Assembly: GCF_002355275.1 (NCBI RefSeq)
Contig: NZ_CP023449.1
Location: 3,016,001-3,080,000, forward strand
DNA: 64,000 nt
Source of the DNA: Rhizorhabdus dicambivorans
Lineage (GTDB): Bacteria > Pseudomonadota > Alphaproteobacteria > Sphingomonadales > Sphingomonadaceae
Reading direction: 5' to 3'
In this document: in pieces, positions 26,306-34,626 of the stretch
How the letters are laid out: the number at the start of each line of letters is the position of its first letter
Position numbering within the stretch: the first letter of the stretch is position 1
The notes under the pieces: generated by a model
Seen by the model: the letters and a program-made list of their open reading frames with translations, nothing else
What the model was told of the DNA's origin: nothing
Databases searched by the model: none
Made by a program: the position numbers and the translations under genes

Positions 26306-27679
26306 ATGATGCGATCGACTCCTGTTTCATCGCTGTTTTTCGATCATCTGCTCCTCCCCGGGGGATGGGCGCGCGATGTCCGGGTGACAGTGAGCGACGG
26401 CGCCATCGCCACGATCGAGGCGGACTCGCGGCCCGCCGCGCAGGATCAGCGCCACGGATGCGGCCTGCCGGGCATGCCCAACCTGCACAGCCACGCCTTC
26501 CAGCGCGGCATCGCCGGCCTGACCGAAAAACCGGGGGCCGGAGAGGATAATTTCTGGTCCTGGCGCGAACATATGTATCGCTTCGTCGACCGCATGACCC
26601 CGGCCGACATGCAGGCGATTGCCGCCCTCGCTTATATGGAGATGCTGGAGGGGGGCTTCACCCGTGTCGGCGAGTTCCACTATCTCCACCATGATCGGGA
26701 TGGTGGCCATTACGGGGACACGGCGGAAATGAGCGCAGCGCTCGTCGCGGCGGCGGAGGAGAGCGGCATCGGCCTGACGCTCCTGCCGGTGCTCTATCGC
26801 CATTCCGGCTTCGGCGCCCAGCCTCCCCAGGATCGGCAAGCCCGTTTCGTTACCTCGCTCGACGACTATGCCCGGCTGATCGAGGGCGCCGATCGGCATG
26901 TCGCCCGCCTGCCCGACGGGATCGTCGGCATCGCCCCGCACAGCCTGCGCGCCGTTTCGGCCCGCGATCTCGACGGCCTGGCGCCGCTGATGGCCGGCCG
27001 CCCGGTCCATATCCATATCGCCGAGCAGATGAAGGAAGTCGAAGACTGCATCGCGTGGAGCGGCCGGCGCCCGGTGGAATGGCTCCTCGACCATGCCGAT
27101 GTCGACAACAGCTGGTGCCTCGTCCATGCGACCCACATGAGCGAGACCGAAACCATGGCGATGGCGCGCAGCGGCGCGATCGCCGGCCTCTGCCCGATCA
27201 CGGAGGCCAATCTTGGCGACGGCTTCTTCCCGGCAAGGGCGTTCATCGCGGCGGGAGGCCGCTATGGTATCGGCAGCGATTCCAACGTGTCGATCGACTG
27301 CGCCGAGGAGCTGCGGCTGCTGGAATATGGGCAGCGGCTGGTCCATCGCGGCCGCAATATCATGGCGCATGAGACCGGCTGGTCGACCGGGGCCGCGCTC
27401 TATTGCGCGGCGCTCGACGGCGGCACGGCGGCGCTGGGCGTCGGCAGCGGGCTTTCCGCCGGCGCACCGGCCGACATCGTCAGCCTCGACCTCGACCATC
27501 CCACCCTCGCCTGCCGGAGCGGCGACGCGCTGATTGACAGCTTCCTGTTCGCCGCCGGGCGATCGGCCGTCGACTGCGTATGGCGCCGTGGCGAAAAACT
27601 CGTGTCCGGCGGCAGGCACCGTGCGCGGGAACGGGTGACGAAACGATATCGTGCGGCGCTGGAGAGACTAATCCCGTGA
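26306..27679 (+). CDS. hutF: Formimidoylglutamate deiminase
   Basis: 457 residues from the ATG at 26306, preceded by a GAGGAGGAG stretch nine bases away; an in-frame ATG at 26282 almost touches the operator and is less likely. It deiminates N-formimidoylglutamate to N-formylglutamate, feeding HutG. LLPGGWARDVRV, MPNLHSHAFQRGIAG (metal-binding HxH), WSWREHMYRFVDR, FHYLHHDRDG, HIHIAEQMKEVEDC, HATHMSETE and GIGSDSNVSIDCAEELRLLEYGQR form an almost complete set of HutF signatures. First gene of the rightward arm and overlaps hutC. Confidence 0.94.
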   Translation: MMRSTPVSSLFFDHLLLPGGWARDVRVTVSDGAIATIEADSRPAAQDQRHGCGLPGMPNLHSHAFQRGIAGLTEKPGAGEDNFWSWREHMYRFVDRMTPADMQAIAALAYMEMLEGGFTRVGEFHYLHHDRDGGHYGDTAEMSAALVAAAEESGIGLTLLPVLYRHSGFGAQPPQDRQARFVTSLDDYARLIEGADRHVARLPDGIVGIAPHSLRAVSARDLDGLAPLMAGRPVHIHIAEQMKEVEDCIAWSGRRPVEWLLDHADVDNSWCLVHATHMSETETMAMARSGAIAGLCPITEANLGDGFFPARAFIAAGGRYGIGSDSNVSIDCAEELRLLEYGQRLVHRGRNIMAHETGWSTGAALYCAALDGGTAALGVGSGLSAGAPADIVSLDLDHPTLACRSGDALIDSFLFAAGRSAVDCVWRRGEKLVSGGRHRARERVTKRYRAALERLIP

Positions 27680-28404
27680 GGATGCCGCTGCACGAACGGA
27701 TAAGGTCCGATTTCGAAGGACGTATCCTGGACGGGTCGCTCGCGCCAGGCGCCCGCCTGCCGACCGAGGCGGCGCTGATGCAGGCCTATGATTGCTCGCG
27801 CATGACCGTGAACAAGGCCTTGTCGAGCCTGGCCGATGCCGGCCTGATCGACCGGCGCAAGAAGGCCGGTACTTTCGTCGCGCGGCCCAGGGTGCATTCG
27901 ATGGTTCTCGACGTCCCCGATATCTGCGCGGAGGTGCGGCAGAGGGGGCAGGCCTATATCTATCGCTCGCTGGCCCGCGTGCTGCGGATGCCGCAGGCGG
28001 ACGATGCCGACGAAGTCTCGCTGGCGGGGGGCGGCAATCTCCTGCAGATCGACGGCCTCCACATTGCCGACAACGTGCCGCTCAGCCTTGAACATCGCCT
28101 GGTGAGCGTCGCGGCGGTCCCGCACATGGCCGATGCCGAGATACGCGACATGTCGCCAGGCGGATGGCTGCTGCAGCATGTTCCCTGGACCGAAGCCGAG
28201 ACCCGCATTTCCGCGGTGGCGGCCGATCCCGCAGAAGCGGGCCTGCTGGAGGTTGCCGCCGGATCGCCATGCCTGAGCGTCGAGCGCCGGACCTGGCGAG
28301 GGAGCGATCGAATAACCTATGTGCGCCAGCTATTTCCGGGCGCGGCCTATGACATGATCGCGCGTTTCGGTCCGGCGGTTTCGCTGCGCGGGTCGGGCGG
28401 CTGA
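27676..28404 (+). CDS. hutC: Histidine utilisation repressor (GntR family)
   Basis: 242 residues from a GTG at 27676 that overlaps the hutF stop by 4 bases (an ATG at 27682 is also possible). N-terminal GntR winged helix: LHERIRSDFEGRILDGSLAPGARLPTEAALMQAYDCSRMTVNKALSSLADAGLIDRRKKAGTFV in continuous frame, with PTEAAL and CSRMTVNKAL typical. The C-terminal UTRA-type sensor runs from about residue 90, with LQIDGLHIADNVPLSLEHRLV and ETRISAVAADPAEA. Its location at the end of the hut locus and the operator between the arms identify it as HutC, which releases DNA when urocanate accumulates. Confidence 0.9.
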   Translation: MRMPLHERIRSDFEGRILDGSLAPGARLPTEAALMQAYDCSRMTVNKALSSLADAGLIDRRKKAGTFVARPRVHSMVLDVPDICAEVRQRGQAYIYRSLARVLRMPQADDADEVSLAGGGNLLQIDGLHIADNVPLSLEHRLVSVAAVPHMADAEIRDMSPGGWLLQHVPWTEAETRISAVAADPAEAGLLEVAAGSPCLSVERRTWRGSDRITYVRQLFPGAAYDMIARFGPAVSLRGSGG

Positions 28405-28813
28405 CGATAGCATGAAGGGTGTGGTCGTTTGCTTTAAGAAGGAGACATCGGGGTAGATCCCGCCGAATCTTCATTATAAGATAAGCCGAGCCTAGTTTCG
28501 ATACTAAGCCCGCTTCGCGATACTTATTTTTCTTGCGTGATATCAGCACGAGGCTGGTTTCGTCTTCCTCGGATTAGCTACATGAACGATCGTCACTGCG
28601 GCTTATTGTATGAAGGATTGGCGACGATGCCTTAATTCGTGCCAGTCCGTCCTAGATGGATATGACCGAGAAACAGTGAGCAGCCTTCTGAGACCCAAGC
28701 TACTCAGCCTATCCAGTAGAACTAGATGTGGTGCGGGCAGGTGCAGCCTAGTCAACGTTCGCCTTTTCGAGCATAGAACCATCCTGTGGAAGACCTCTGA
28801 TCCAAGGAGCAAC
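28405..28813. other. Gene-free stretch at left edge of accessory region
   Basis: About 400 bases after hutC with noticeably lower GC than the surroundings. No frame with coding character; the in-frame extension of the next gene into this stretch lacks a ribosome-binding site and looks random. It may be the worn boundary of the accessory segment that ends at tRNA-Ser. Confidence 0.5.
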
Positions 28814-29386
28814 ATGATGCGGATGGTACTGGCTATTACAGCTCTTATCGCTCATGCAGCAGTAGAAGCTCAGCCACCTTCTGATAAACAATGCCTTGAT
28901 CATCGTATAGATAGATCGCTGAACTCCACAAAAATTACAGCTACAAATCATTGCACCCGTCCCCTACTGGCGAATATTTGCGCTCGAGTAGAAGGCAGGA
29001 TCGGGGAAGAAAAGCAAGGGCACCGGATCGAACCGGGTCGCAGCCATAGCTTCGACCTGTTCAATCCGAAACAAGCGCAAGTGAGCTACAATATTGCGCA
29101 CTGTGAGCCGGGAACCAGTCTCCGATTAGATTTATGTGTGCCGAGTTGCCCTCCAGATCTTGGAACATCGGAAACGACGAAGGGCATTGCTGGTAGTCAG
29201 CACCGCAGGAGCACCGAATCGCAGAATGGGCCACAAGACACGAGCATGAATGCCGACCATAGGGTGAAGCAGGCCGAAGCCGAACTGGCGGCGGCGCGAG
29301 ATCGCTATTCAGACAAGCATCCCGAGGTCATCTTCGCGCGCCAGAAGCTGATCGAGGCGCGTGCCGCGCGAAATCGCCCCGACTGA
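28814..29386 (+). CDS. Exported cysteine-rich protein, unknown
   Basis: 190 residues from MMRMVLAITALIAHAAVEAQ, a signal peptide; AAGGAG lies four bases before the ATG. The mature part has six cysteines (for example TNHCTRPLLANICARVEG and RLDLCVPSCPPDLG) that may form disulfides. The last 40 residues, VKQAEAELAAARDRYSDKHP and onward, form an amphipathic helix resembling the periplasmic coiled coil of Wzz/GumC-type proteins, although no membrane anchor follows. Lower GC than its neighbours suggests acquisition. No homolog recognised. Confidence 0.6.
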   Translation: MMRMVLAITALIAHAAVEAQPPSDKQCLDHRIDRSLNSTKITATNHCTRPLLANICARVEGRIGEEKQGHRIEPGRSHSFDLFNPKQAQVSYNIAHCEPGTSLRLDLCVPSCPPDLGTSETTKGIAGSQHRRSTESQNGPQDTSMNADHRVKQAEAELAAARDRYSDKHPEVIFARQKLIEARAARNRPD

Positions 29387-29430
29387 ACAGTTCCACGCCG
29401 CCGTGTTTAATAGTCGTACGTTTCACACTA

Positions 29431-29505
29431 GGCTCACAAGATAGGTTGACAGGCAAAATGAGCCAGGGTTATGAGCCGAGCAATTGTCACCCTAACTTGT
29501 GAGCC
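29431..29505. promoter_or_regulatory. Inverted-repeat site upstream of serine recombinase
   Basis: The 21-base arm starting GGCTCACAAGATAGGTTGAC (29431-29451) is matched by its inverse ending CTTGTGAGCC (29485-29505), 19 of 21 bases identical. Two further GAGCC half-sites (29460-29464 and 29473-29477) lie between them. It ends six bases before the recombinase ATG, consistent with a resolution site or operator for that enzyme. Confidence 0.55.
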
Positions 29506-29511
29506 AAGACC

Positions 29512-30111
29512 ATGTCACACCGCGTCGCCTACTACCGCGTCAGCTCATCCGACCAATCCATCGAAGCCCAGCGGATCGCCATGGGTGGCCCCTTCGATCA
29601 GGAGTATTCCGACGAAGGGGTGCGCGGTGGGGTGATGGCGGCCGAGCGCCCCGGCTTCGCTGCCATGGTCGCAAGCCTCCGCAGCGGTGACACCGTCCAT
29701 GTTTACGCGGTGGACCGACTAGGCCGCGATGCCATCGACGTGCAGGCGACGGTGCGCGGACTAATCGACGCCGGGGTGATGGTGGACGTTCACGGCATCG
29801 GTCCCATAGGGCGCGGGGTTGGAGAACTGATCCTAGCCGTTCTGGCCCAAGTCGCGGAGATGGAGCGCCGCCGCATCGCGGAGCGTACCGAGGCAGGCCG
29901 TGAGGCCGCCCGCAGGGCACTCGCGGAGACCGGCAAGACCCACCGGGGGAAGGACAGCCTTGGTCGCCCCTTCGCTGCTGACAAGGACACCGTGAACGCA
30001 TGGAGGAGCGCCAACAAGGCATCCATCGCGGAGACAGCCGATCATTTCGGCATCAGCATCGCCACCGTGAAGCGGTACCGACCCATCATGTTCGGCAAAG
30101 ACCTCCTGTAG
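29512..30111 (+). CDS. Serine recombinase (resolvase/invertase family)
   Basis: 199 residues. The catalytic domain begins RVAYYRVSSSDQSIEAQR with the nucleophilic serine in RVSSSDQ, followed by YAVDRLGRDAIDVQATV, VHGIGPIG and ILAVLAQVAEMERRRIAERT. A short C-terminal DNA-binding helix-turn-helix is ASIAETADHFGISIATVKRY. Length matches small resolvases. The usual N-terminal block is slightly shortened after AQR. It sits beside an inverted-repeat site and within the segment that abuts tRNA-Ser, so it may have mobilised or resolved this island. No transposase accompanies it. Confidence 0.85.
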   Translation: MSHRVAYYRVSSSDQSIEAQRIAMGGPFDQEYSDEGVRGGVMAAERPGFAAMVASLRSGDTVHVYAVDRLGRDAIDVQATVRGLIDAGVMVDVHGIGPIGRGVGELILAVLAQVAEMERRRIAERTEAGREAARRALAETGKTHRGKDSLGRPFAADKDTVNAWRSANKASIAETADHFGISIATVKRYRPIMFGKDLL

Positions 30112-30150
30112 GCCCCGCGTCTCCGACGCCCTGCTTTTTCCCCTCGCGGG

Positions 30151-31362
30151 TTAGGGGACGGCGAAGCCGGTGGGACTGGACAACAGCCACTGGCGACCTC
30201 GCTGCTCTAATGATCCACTCACTCGGATGGGTCGGCCAGTAGCGTGCGCTTCCACCGCCAGCAGATAAGCCTCCGGGTCCAGAGAAAGGCGCACGGTGAT
30301 GTCGCCGAGAGATTCGCTCGACCACAGAACGGCGATTTCTCGTTCGCCCATAACGTCGAGTAGGTCCGAGGGGTCTGCCTGTGTAGCGAGCTTCACCACA
30401 CGGCCGAACACTGTCTCATCACGCGGCGCGGCTCGAGTTCGCAATGCCTTGGCAGCGGCCCGGCTGATCTCCACATGGCGCGGGCCAACGACGAACGGAG
30501 TTTGATCTTCAGGGGGGAGTTCGGTGACCCATTCCGGACTAAGGGAGAACTCGAAGGTCAGGGCGGTGTAGGAAGTCTCCTCAATCATCGCCGCCAACAG
30601 CTCGCAGGCGTTCGCTCCGAATCCGGCCTTGGCTGACTCAACGATCCATGCGGGATCATCCTTGGTCGCAGCCTGACAAACGGCAGCTATACCTTTGGCG
30701 AAACGCTCTACGACCCGTCGCTCGAATGGACCACGCTGGATACCATCGAACGTCGGCTCAAGATTGGGCTCAAGAGGAGATTCGATGGTGAAACCGAAGC
30801 TGCCTTTGAAGGTATGCCCGAACCTGCACCGGTCAGCGTATTCGGAAGCCTCCTTCCTCACTCGCAGGAAGAAAGGTTCGGGATGCAGTTCGGTTGTCGC
30901 GGTCGCGGCAAGCAGCTGCCTGATCCCCAAAACATAGTTACGAGCAACCTCTAGGCGAATGGTGTCATCCAGCACGGCGCCATCTGGAATCCGAGAACGG
31001 ATCACGTCAAAGCCAATCGCCCGGATCGACGCTGCGACCTCGGCGGGGGTTCGCTCTTCGACTTCTGCCAAAATGCGGACCGCGCGTTCGATCTCCAGCT
31101 GATATCCGGGGGCCGACGCATCGTTCGGAACGACCAACTCCACGCCATCGAGCGTGTCGGCAGGTTGTAGGTAGACATCGAAATTTCGGCGCGGCGTCGA
31201 GCGACCACCGAGCAGGGCGCGGGCGGCTGCAGTCTCGGCTGTGGACTGAGCGGCGAACGATTGCTGAGCGACATTCCAATGGCGTGCAACGAGGTAGCGC
31301 CGGAGCATCTCTAACGGAATGCCGCCGACATCCTGACGTCGAAAGTCGGGTGCTATCGCCAT
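30151..31362 (-). CDS. Unknown 403-residue protein, partner of DUF4365-like gene
   Basis: Soluble protein, no signal peptide or membrane segment. MAIAPDFRRQDVGGIPLEML is followed by RNFDVYLQPADTLDGVELVVP, FFLRVRKEASEYADRCRFGH, GSFGFTIESPLEPN, PFERRVVERFAKGI and FEFSLSPEWVTELP. A repeated aromatic/beta pattern in the C-terminal half (REIAVLWSSESLGDITVRLSLDPEAY, GRPIRVSGSLEQRGRQWLL) suggests a beta-rich domain. I recognise no catalytic motif. Its start overlaps the end of the upstream DUF4365-like gene by 10 bases, so the two are translationally coupled. The pair is in an accessory segment next to a recombinase and a tRNA gene. A defence or toxin role is a hypothesis only. Confidence 0.7.
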   Translation of the reverse strand: MAIAPDFRRQDVGGIPLEMLRRYLVARHWNVAQQSFAAQSTAETAAARALLGGRSTPRRNFDVYLQPADTLDGVELVVPNDASAPGYQLEIERAVRILAEVEERTPAEVAASIRAIGFDVIRSRIPDGAVLDDTIRLEVARNYVLGIRQLLAATATTELHPEPFFLRVRKEASEYADRCRFGHTFKGSFGFTIESPLEPNLEPTFDGIQRGPFERRVVERFAKGIAAVCQAATKDDPAWIVESAKAGFGANACELLAAMIEETSYTALTFEFSLSPEWVTELPPEDQTPFVVGPRHVEISRAAAKALRTRAAPRDETVFGRVVKLATQADPSDLLDVMGEREIAVLWSSESLGDITVRLSLDPEAYLLAVEAHATGRPIRVSGSLEQRGRQWLLSSPTGFAVP

Positions 31363-31874
31363 GACTGCATCCGCCTCAACTTTTCCGCCTCCATCAGTTC
31401 GAGGAGGCTCTGGGGGGTCAGGACTTGACCTTCAGGTATCCTAATACGTTTCGTCGTATCGCCGCCGCAGGGCTCGCCGCGAAGAACATGCCAATAGCAA
31501 CAGTTCTTCAAGACCGTCGAGTGTGAAGCGGTAGCGTGCCAATCCCCCTGCTCCTTCGGAAGGCAGAGCAACACGAGGAGGAGTGTACATTCATCATCGG
31601 TGCGGGTGACCATATCGTCGAAGGTCTTTGCCTCCAGATCGTAGACCACATGACCTTCGTCCATCGACCATCTCGTCGTGGCCTTCGCCTGGAACTGCAA
31701 CGGGAAGCCCGAGGTAATCCTGCGCCTGCCCCTGATGACAACCGGATCGAACTGACCATCGACCCCGTAATCGTGGCAGTGGCCAAGCGCGAGGTTGACT
31801 CCGGCCACGCCAGCGAGGGCTTGGATGTGAGCTGAACACAGGCATTCCTGCGTATGCTGTATAGTTATCGACAC
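31353..31874 (-). CDS. DUF4365-like (restriction-nuclease-fold) protein
   Basis: 173 residues from a GTG start. The core reads HCHDYGVDGQFDPVVI, then SGFPLQFQAKATTRW, then a downstream TRTDDECTLLLVLLCLP segment. The acidic DxGxD and the QxK after a beta strand are the arrangement expected of DUF4365 domains and of PD-(D/E)xK nucleases generally. Family assignment is by motif only. The ending overlaps the 403-residue partner by 10 bases. A nuclease-like subunit paired with an unknown partner in mobile DNA is a common layout of anti-phage modules. Confidence 0.65.
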   Translation of the reverse strand: MSITIQHTQECLCSAHIQALAGVAGVNLALGHCHDYGVDGQFDPVVIRGRRRITSGFPLQFQAKATTRWSMDEGHVVYDLEAKTFDDMVTRTDDECTLLLVLLCLPKEQGDWHATASHSTVLKNCCYWHVLRGEPCGGDTTKRIRIPEGQVLTPQSLLELMEAEKLRRMQSWR

Positions 31875-32181
31875 TACCTGAAGCGCCCCCGCCCCTCCCC
31901 GCCCCAGCGGTTGAGGATCGGTAGCAGCCCCTTGGGATGCTGTTCAATCCCTCGCTGACCATCCGGCTATCAGGACTACTCCCTAGGTGGGCAGGCGACA
32001 GTCGGCGCTTGAGGAACTTCGCAGCCGCTTCGTCGGAGCGGGAGATTCGCAGATTTCCCCCGCGTGTCGTCCAAATCTCATCCACCGCCCGACACACGGG
32101 TACTGCGATGGGGTACACCGACCACACCCATTTCCGCCTAAGTGTATTGAAATAATGGAGTTTTTCGGCCGGTCAGACGGC
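31875..32181. other. Gene-free stretch between DUF4365-like gene and tRNA-Ser
   Basis: About 300 bases with no convincing gene. One minus-strand frame around 31915-32110 reads DEIWTTRGGNLRISRSDEAA and then AKFLKRRLSPAHLGS, which has protein-like composition but no start or family I can name; it could be a remnant. It lies directly beyond the CCA end of tRNA-Ser, where integrative elements usually insert. Confidence 0.4.
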
Positions 32182-32274
32182 TGGCGGAGACGGAGGGATT
32201 CGAACCCTCGGTAGGAGTAATCCCCCTACGGCGGTTTAGCAAACCGCTGGTTTCAGCCACTCACCCACGTCTCC
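32182..32274 (-). tRNA. tRNA-Ser (anticodon GCT)
   Basis: 93 bases read on the minus strand: acceptor GGAGACG pairs with CGTCTCC, followed by the discriminator G and an encoded CCA. The anticodon stem GCGGT/ACCGC encloses TTGCTAA, so the anticodon is GCT (at 32238-32240). The T-loop GGTTCGAATCC and a long variable arm typical of class II tRNA-Ser are present. Its 3' end faces the accessory segment at 28.4-32.2 kb. Confidence 0.96.
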
Positions 32275-32428
32275 GGGCCGGCAGGAGGCGGGCTATAGCG
32301 GGGACCTGCGACGCGATCAACCGCCTCACGCGGCAAATCTGCCAGCAATATTCATGATCGCGTTCATTGCAGCGACAGCCAAAAGCGGCTTTACCTAGCG
32401 CGCGGCAAAGCTGGCAGTGGAGTATGTG

Positions 32429-33202
32429 ATGATCAAGGGGACGTTGCTGGGTCTTTCGGCTGCGGTCGCGCTGGCCTTTGCGGGTGCGGCGCAGGCACAG
32501 ATCCAGACGGTCGACCCGAACCAGGCGAACGACCTCGCCCCGGTCCCGGCCAGCGAGGCGGGCTATGGCACCAGGGTGACGGCGCCCACCGCCGCGGCCG
32601 ACGAGGCAGCGGCAGCCGCGCCCACCAGCACCGAGGCGGCGGCCGATGCGGTCTCGGTCGAGGGGGGTGCGATGCCGGTGGCGACGCAGGGCGCCCAGAC
32701 CGCCGACACGGCGGGTGGCACCACCTATGCGCAGGACGACGTGCTGAGCGCCGCCGAGGGGGTATTCGGCAAGGGCGCCGAAGGCCTCGCCAAGCTGATC
32801 GAGAAGGTGTTCGCCGAACAGGGCCGCCCCAATGCCTATATCGCCGGCCGCGAGGCGGGCGGCGCGATCATCGTCGGGGTGCGCTACGGATCGGGCACGC
32901 TGTTCCACAAGGTGGAGGGCCAGCTGCCGATCTACTGGACCGGCCCGTCACTGGGCTTCGATCTGGGCGCCAACGGCGCCAAGAGCTTCGTTCTGGTCTA
33001 TAATCTGTTCGACAGCGCCGACATCTTCAAGCGCTACCCCGCCGTGGAGGGCACCGCCTATATCGTCGGCGGCTTCACCGCGACCTATCTGCGGCGCGGC
33101 GACGTGGTGCTGATCCCGATCCGCCTGGGCGTCGGCTGGCGGCTGGGCGTCAATGTCGGCTATATGAACTTCACGCGGAAATCGAAGTCGATCCCCTTCT
33201 GA
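32429..33202 (+). CDS. DUF1134/EipA-type envelope protein
   Basis: 257 residues from MIKGTLLGLSAAVALAFAGA, a signal peptide ending AQA; GGAG lies about seven bases upstream. After an Ala/Thr-rich linker (residues 50-105) the conserved domain starts at VFGKGAEGLAKLIEKVFAEQ and contains GRPNAYIAGREAGGAIIVGV, GPSLGFDLGANGAKSFVLVYNL and GTAYIVGGFTATYLRRGDVVLIPIRLGVGWRLGVNVGYMNFT as successive blocks. This is the DUF1134 fold; the Brucella member EipA supports envelope integrity. It likely works in the periplasm. Convergent with hslU. Confidence 0.88.
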   Translation: MIKGTLLGLSAAVALAFAGAAQAQIQTVDPNQANDLAPVPASEAGYGTRVTAPTAAADEAAAAAPTSTEAAADAVSVEGGAMPVATQGAQTADTAGGTTYAQDDVLSAAEGVFGKGAEGLAKLIEKVFAEQGRPNAYIAGREAGGAIIVGVRYGSGTLFHKVEGQLPIYWTGPSLGFDLGANGAKSFVLVYNLFDSADIFKRYPAVEGTAYIVGGFTATYLRRGDVVLIPIRLGVGWRLGVNVGYMNFTRKSKSIPF

Positions 33203-33206
33203 TCCC

Positions 33207-33232
33207 CGGCGCCCCGGCAGAGGCCGGGGCCG
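33207..33232. terminator. GC hairpin between EipA-type gene and hslU
   Basis: GCCCCGGC (33211-33218), loop AGAG, GCCGGGGC (33223-33230): a perfect 8-base stem just after the stop at 33202, in a convergent gap. No T-run. It belongs to the same CCGGCxGAGGCCGG family as 561-588 and 10272-10298. Confidence 0.55.
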
Positions 33233-33310
33233 TCTCACCGGCTCCGGCGCCGCGCGCGTCGCTTACGGCCTCCGCCGCGGCGACGCGCGGGACAGCCGGG
33301 TTACTTGGGG

Positions 33311-34612
33311 TCACAGCACATATTTCGACAGGTCGGTGTTGCGCGCCACCGCGCTGAGCTGCGCGTCGACATAGGCCGCATCGACCCGGACGGTGCTGCC
33401 CTGGCGATCCTCGGCATCGAAGCTCACCTCCTCCAGAAGCTTCTCCATCACGGTCGAGAGCCTGCGGGCGCCGATATTCTCGATCTGGCCGTTTACCTCG
33501 GCCGCGATCTTCGCGATCGCGGCGATACCGTCGTCGGTGAACTCCACGGAGACCCCTTCGGTCGCGATCAGCGCGCGATACTGTTCGGTCAGACTTGCGC
33601 GGGTGTCGGAGAGGATGCGGACGAAATCCTCCTCGGTCAGCGCCTTCAACTCGACGCGGATCGGCAGGCGGCCCTGCAGTTCGGGCAGAAGGTCCGACGG
33701 CTTGGCGACATGGAAGGCTCCGCTCGCGATGAACAATATATGGTCGGTCTTGAGCGGCCCATATTTGGTCGAGACGGTGGTGCCTTCGATCAGCGGCAGC
33801 AGATCGCGTTGCACGCCCTCACGGCTCACCGATCCCCCGCGCACGTCGCTGACCGCGATCTTGTCGATCTCGTCGAGGAAGACGATGCCGTTCTGCTCGG
33901 CATCCTGGAGCGCGACCCGGCTGACCTCGTCCTGGTCGAGCCGCTTGTCGGCTTCTTCGTCGACCAGCTTGGACCAGGCGGCGCGCACCGTCATCTTGCG
34001 GCGCTTGGTGCGGCCCTGGCCCAACGCCTTGCCCATCATGTCGCTGAGGTTGATCATGCCGACCTGGCCGTTCATGCCGGGCATCTCGAACGGCATGCCG
34101 CCCGACTCCTCGACCTCGATCTCGATCTCCTTGTCGTCGAGCTGATGCTCCTCGAAACGCTGGCGGAAGGCGAGCCGGGTCGCCTCGCTGGCGTCCTTGC
34201 CGACCAGCGCATCGAGCAGGCGCGCCATTGCGGCTTCCTCAGCCTTGTCCTTCACCGCCGCGCGGCGGCGCTCCTTCTCCAGCCGCACCGCTTCCTCGAC
34301 CAGATCGCGGGCAATCTGCTCGACGTCGCGGCCGACATACCCGACCTCGGTGAACTTGGTCGCCTCGACCTTGACGAAGGGGGCGTCGGCAAGCTTCGCC
34401 AGCCGGCGGCTGATCTCGGTCTTGCCGCAGCCGGTGGGCCCGATCATCAGGATGTTCTTGGGCGTAACCTCGTCGCGCAGATTTTCCGGCAGGCGCTGGC
34501 GGCGCCACCTGTTGCGCAACGCCACTGCGACGGCGCGCTTCGCATCGGCCTGACCGACGATGTGCGCGTCGAGCGCGGCGACAATGGCTTTGGGAGTCAG
34601 TTGATCGTTCAT
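33311..34612 (-). CDS. hslU: ATP-dependent protease ATPase subunit HslU
   Basis: 433-residue AAA+ unfoldase that feeds substrates to the HslV peptidase. N-terminal [33 protein letters not shown], Walker [43 protein letters not shown], Walker [13 protein letters not shown], and sensor regions [31 protein letters not shown] are all classical HslU. The I-domain is residues 110-230. It ends SKYVL, the conserved C-terminal tail that docks into HslV. An aldo/keto reductase gene separates it from hslV. Confidence 0.97.
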   Translation of the reverse strand: MNDQLTPKAIVAALDAHIVGQADAKRAVAVALRNRWRRQRLPENLRDEVTPKNILMIGPTGCGKTEISRRLAKLADAPFVKVEATKFTEVGYVGRDVEQIARDLVEEAVRLEKERRRAAVKDKAEEAAMARLLDALVGKDASEATRLAFRQRFEEHQLDDKEIEIEVEESGGMPFEMPGMNGQVGMINLSDMMGKALGQGRTKRRKMTVRAAWSKLVDEEADKRLDQDEVSRVALQDAEQNGIVFLDEIDKIAVSDVRGGSVSREGVQRDLLPLIEGTTVSTKYGPLKTDHILFIASGAFHVAKPSDLLPELQGRLPIRVELKALTEEDFVRILSDTRASLTEQYRALIATEGVSVEFTDDGIAAIAKIAAEVNGQIENIGARRLSTVMEKLLEEVSFDAEDRQGSTVRVDAAYVDAQLSAVARNTDLSKYVL

Positions 34613-34626
34613 CTCTGTCGGGGCTT

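Noticed and set aside
28610-28813. N-terminal extension of the exported cysteine-rich protein
   Set aside because: No ribosome-binding site; a signal peptide and AAGGAG site lie at 28814.
30151-31874. Calling the two-gene unit a restriction-modification system
   Set aside because: No methyltransferase motifs or specificity subunit are present; only a nuclease-like fold in one gene is suggested.
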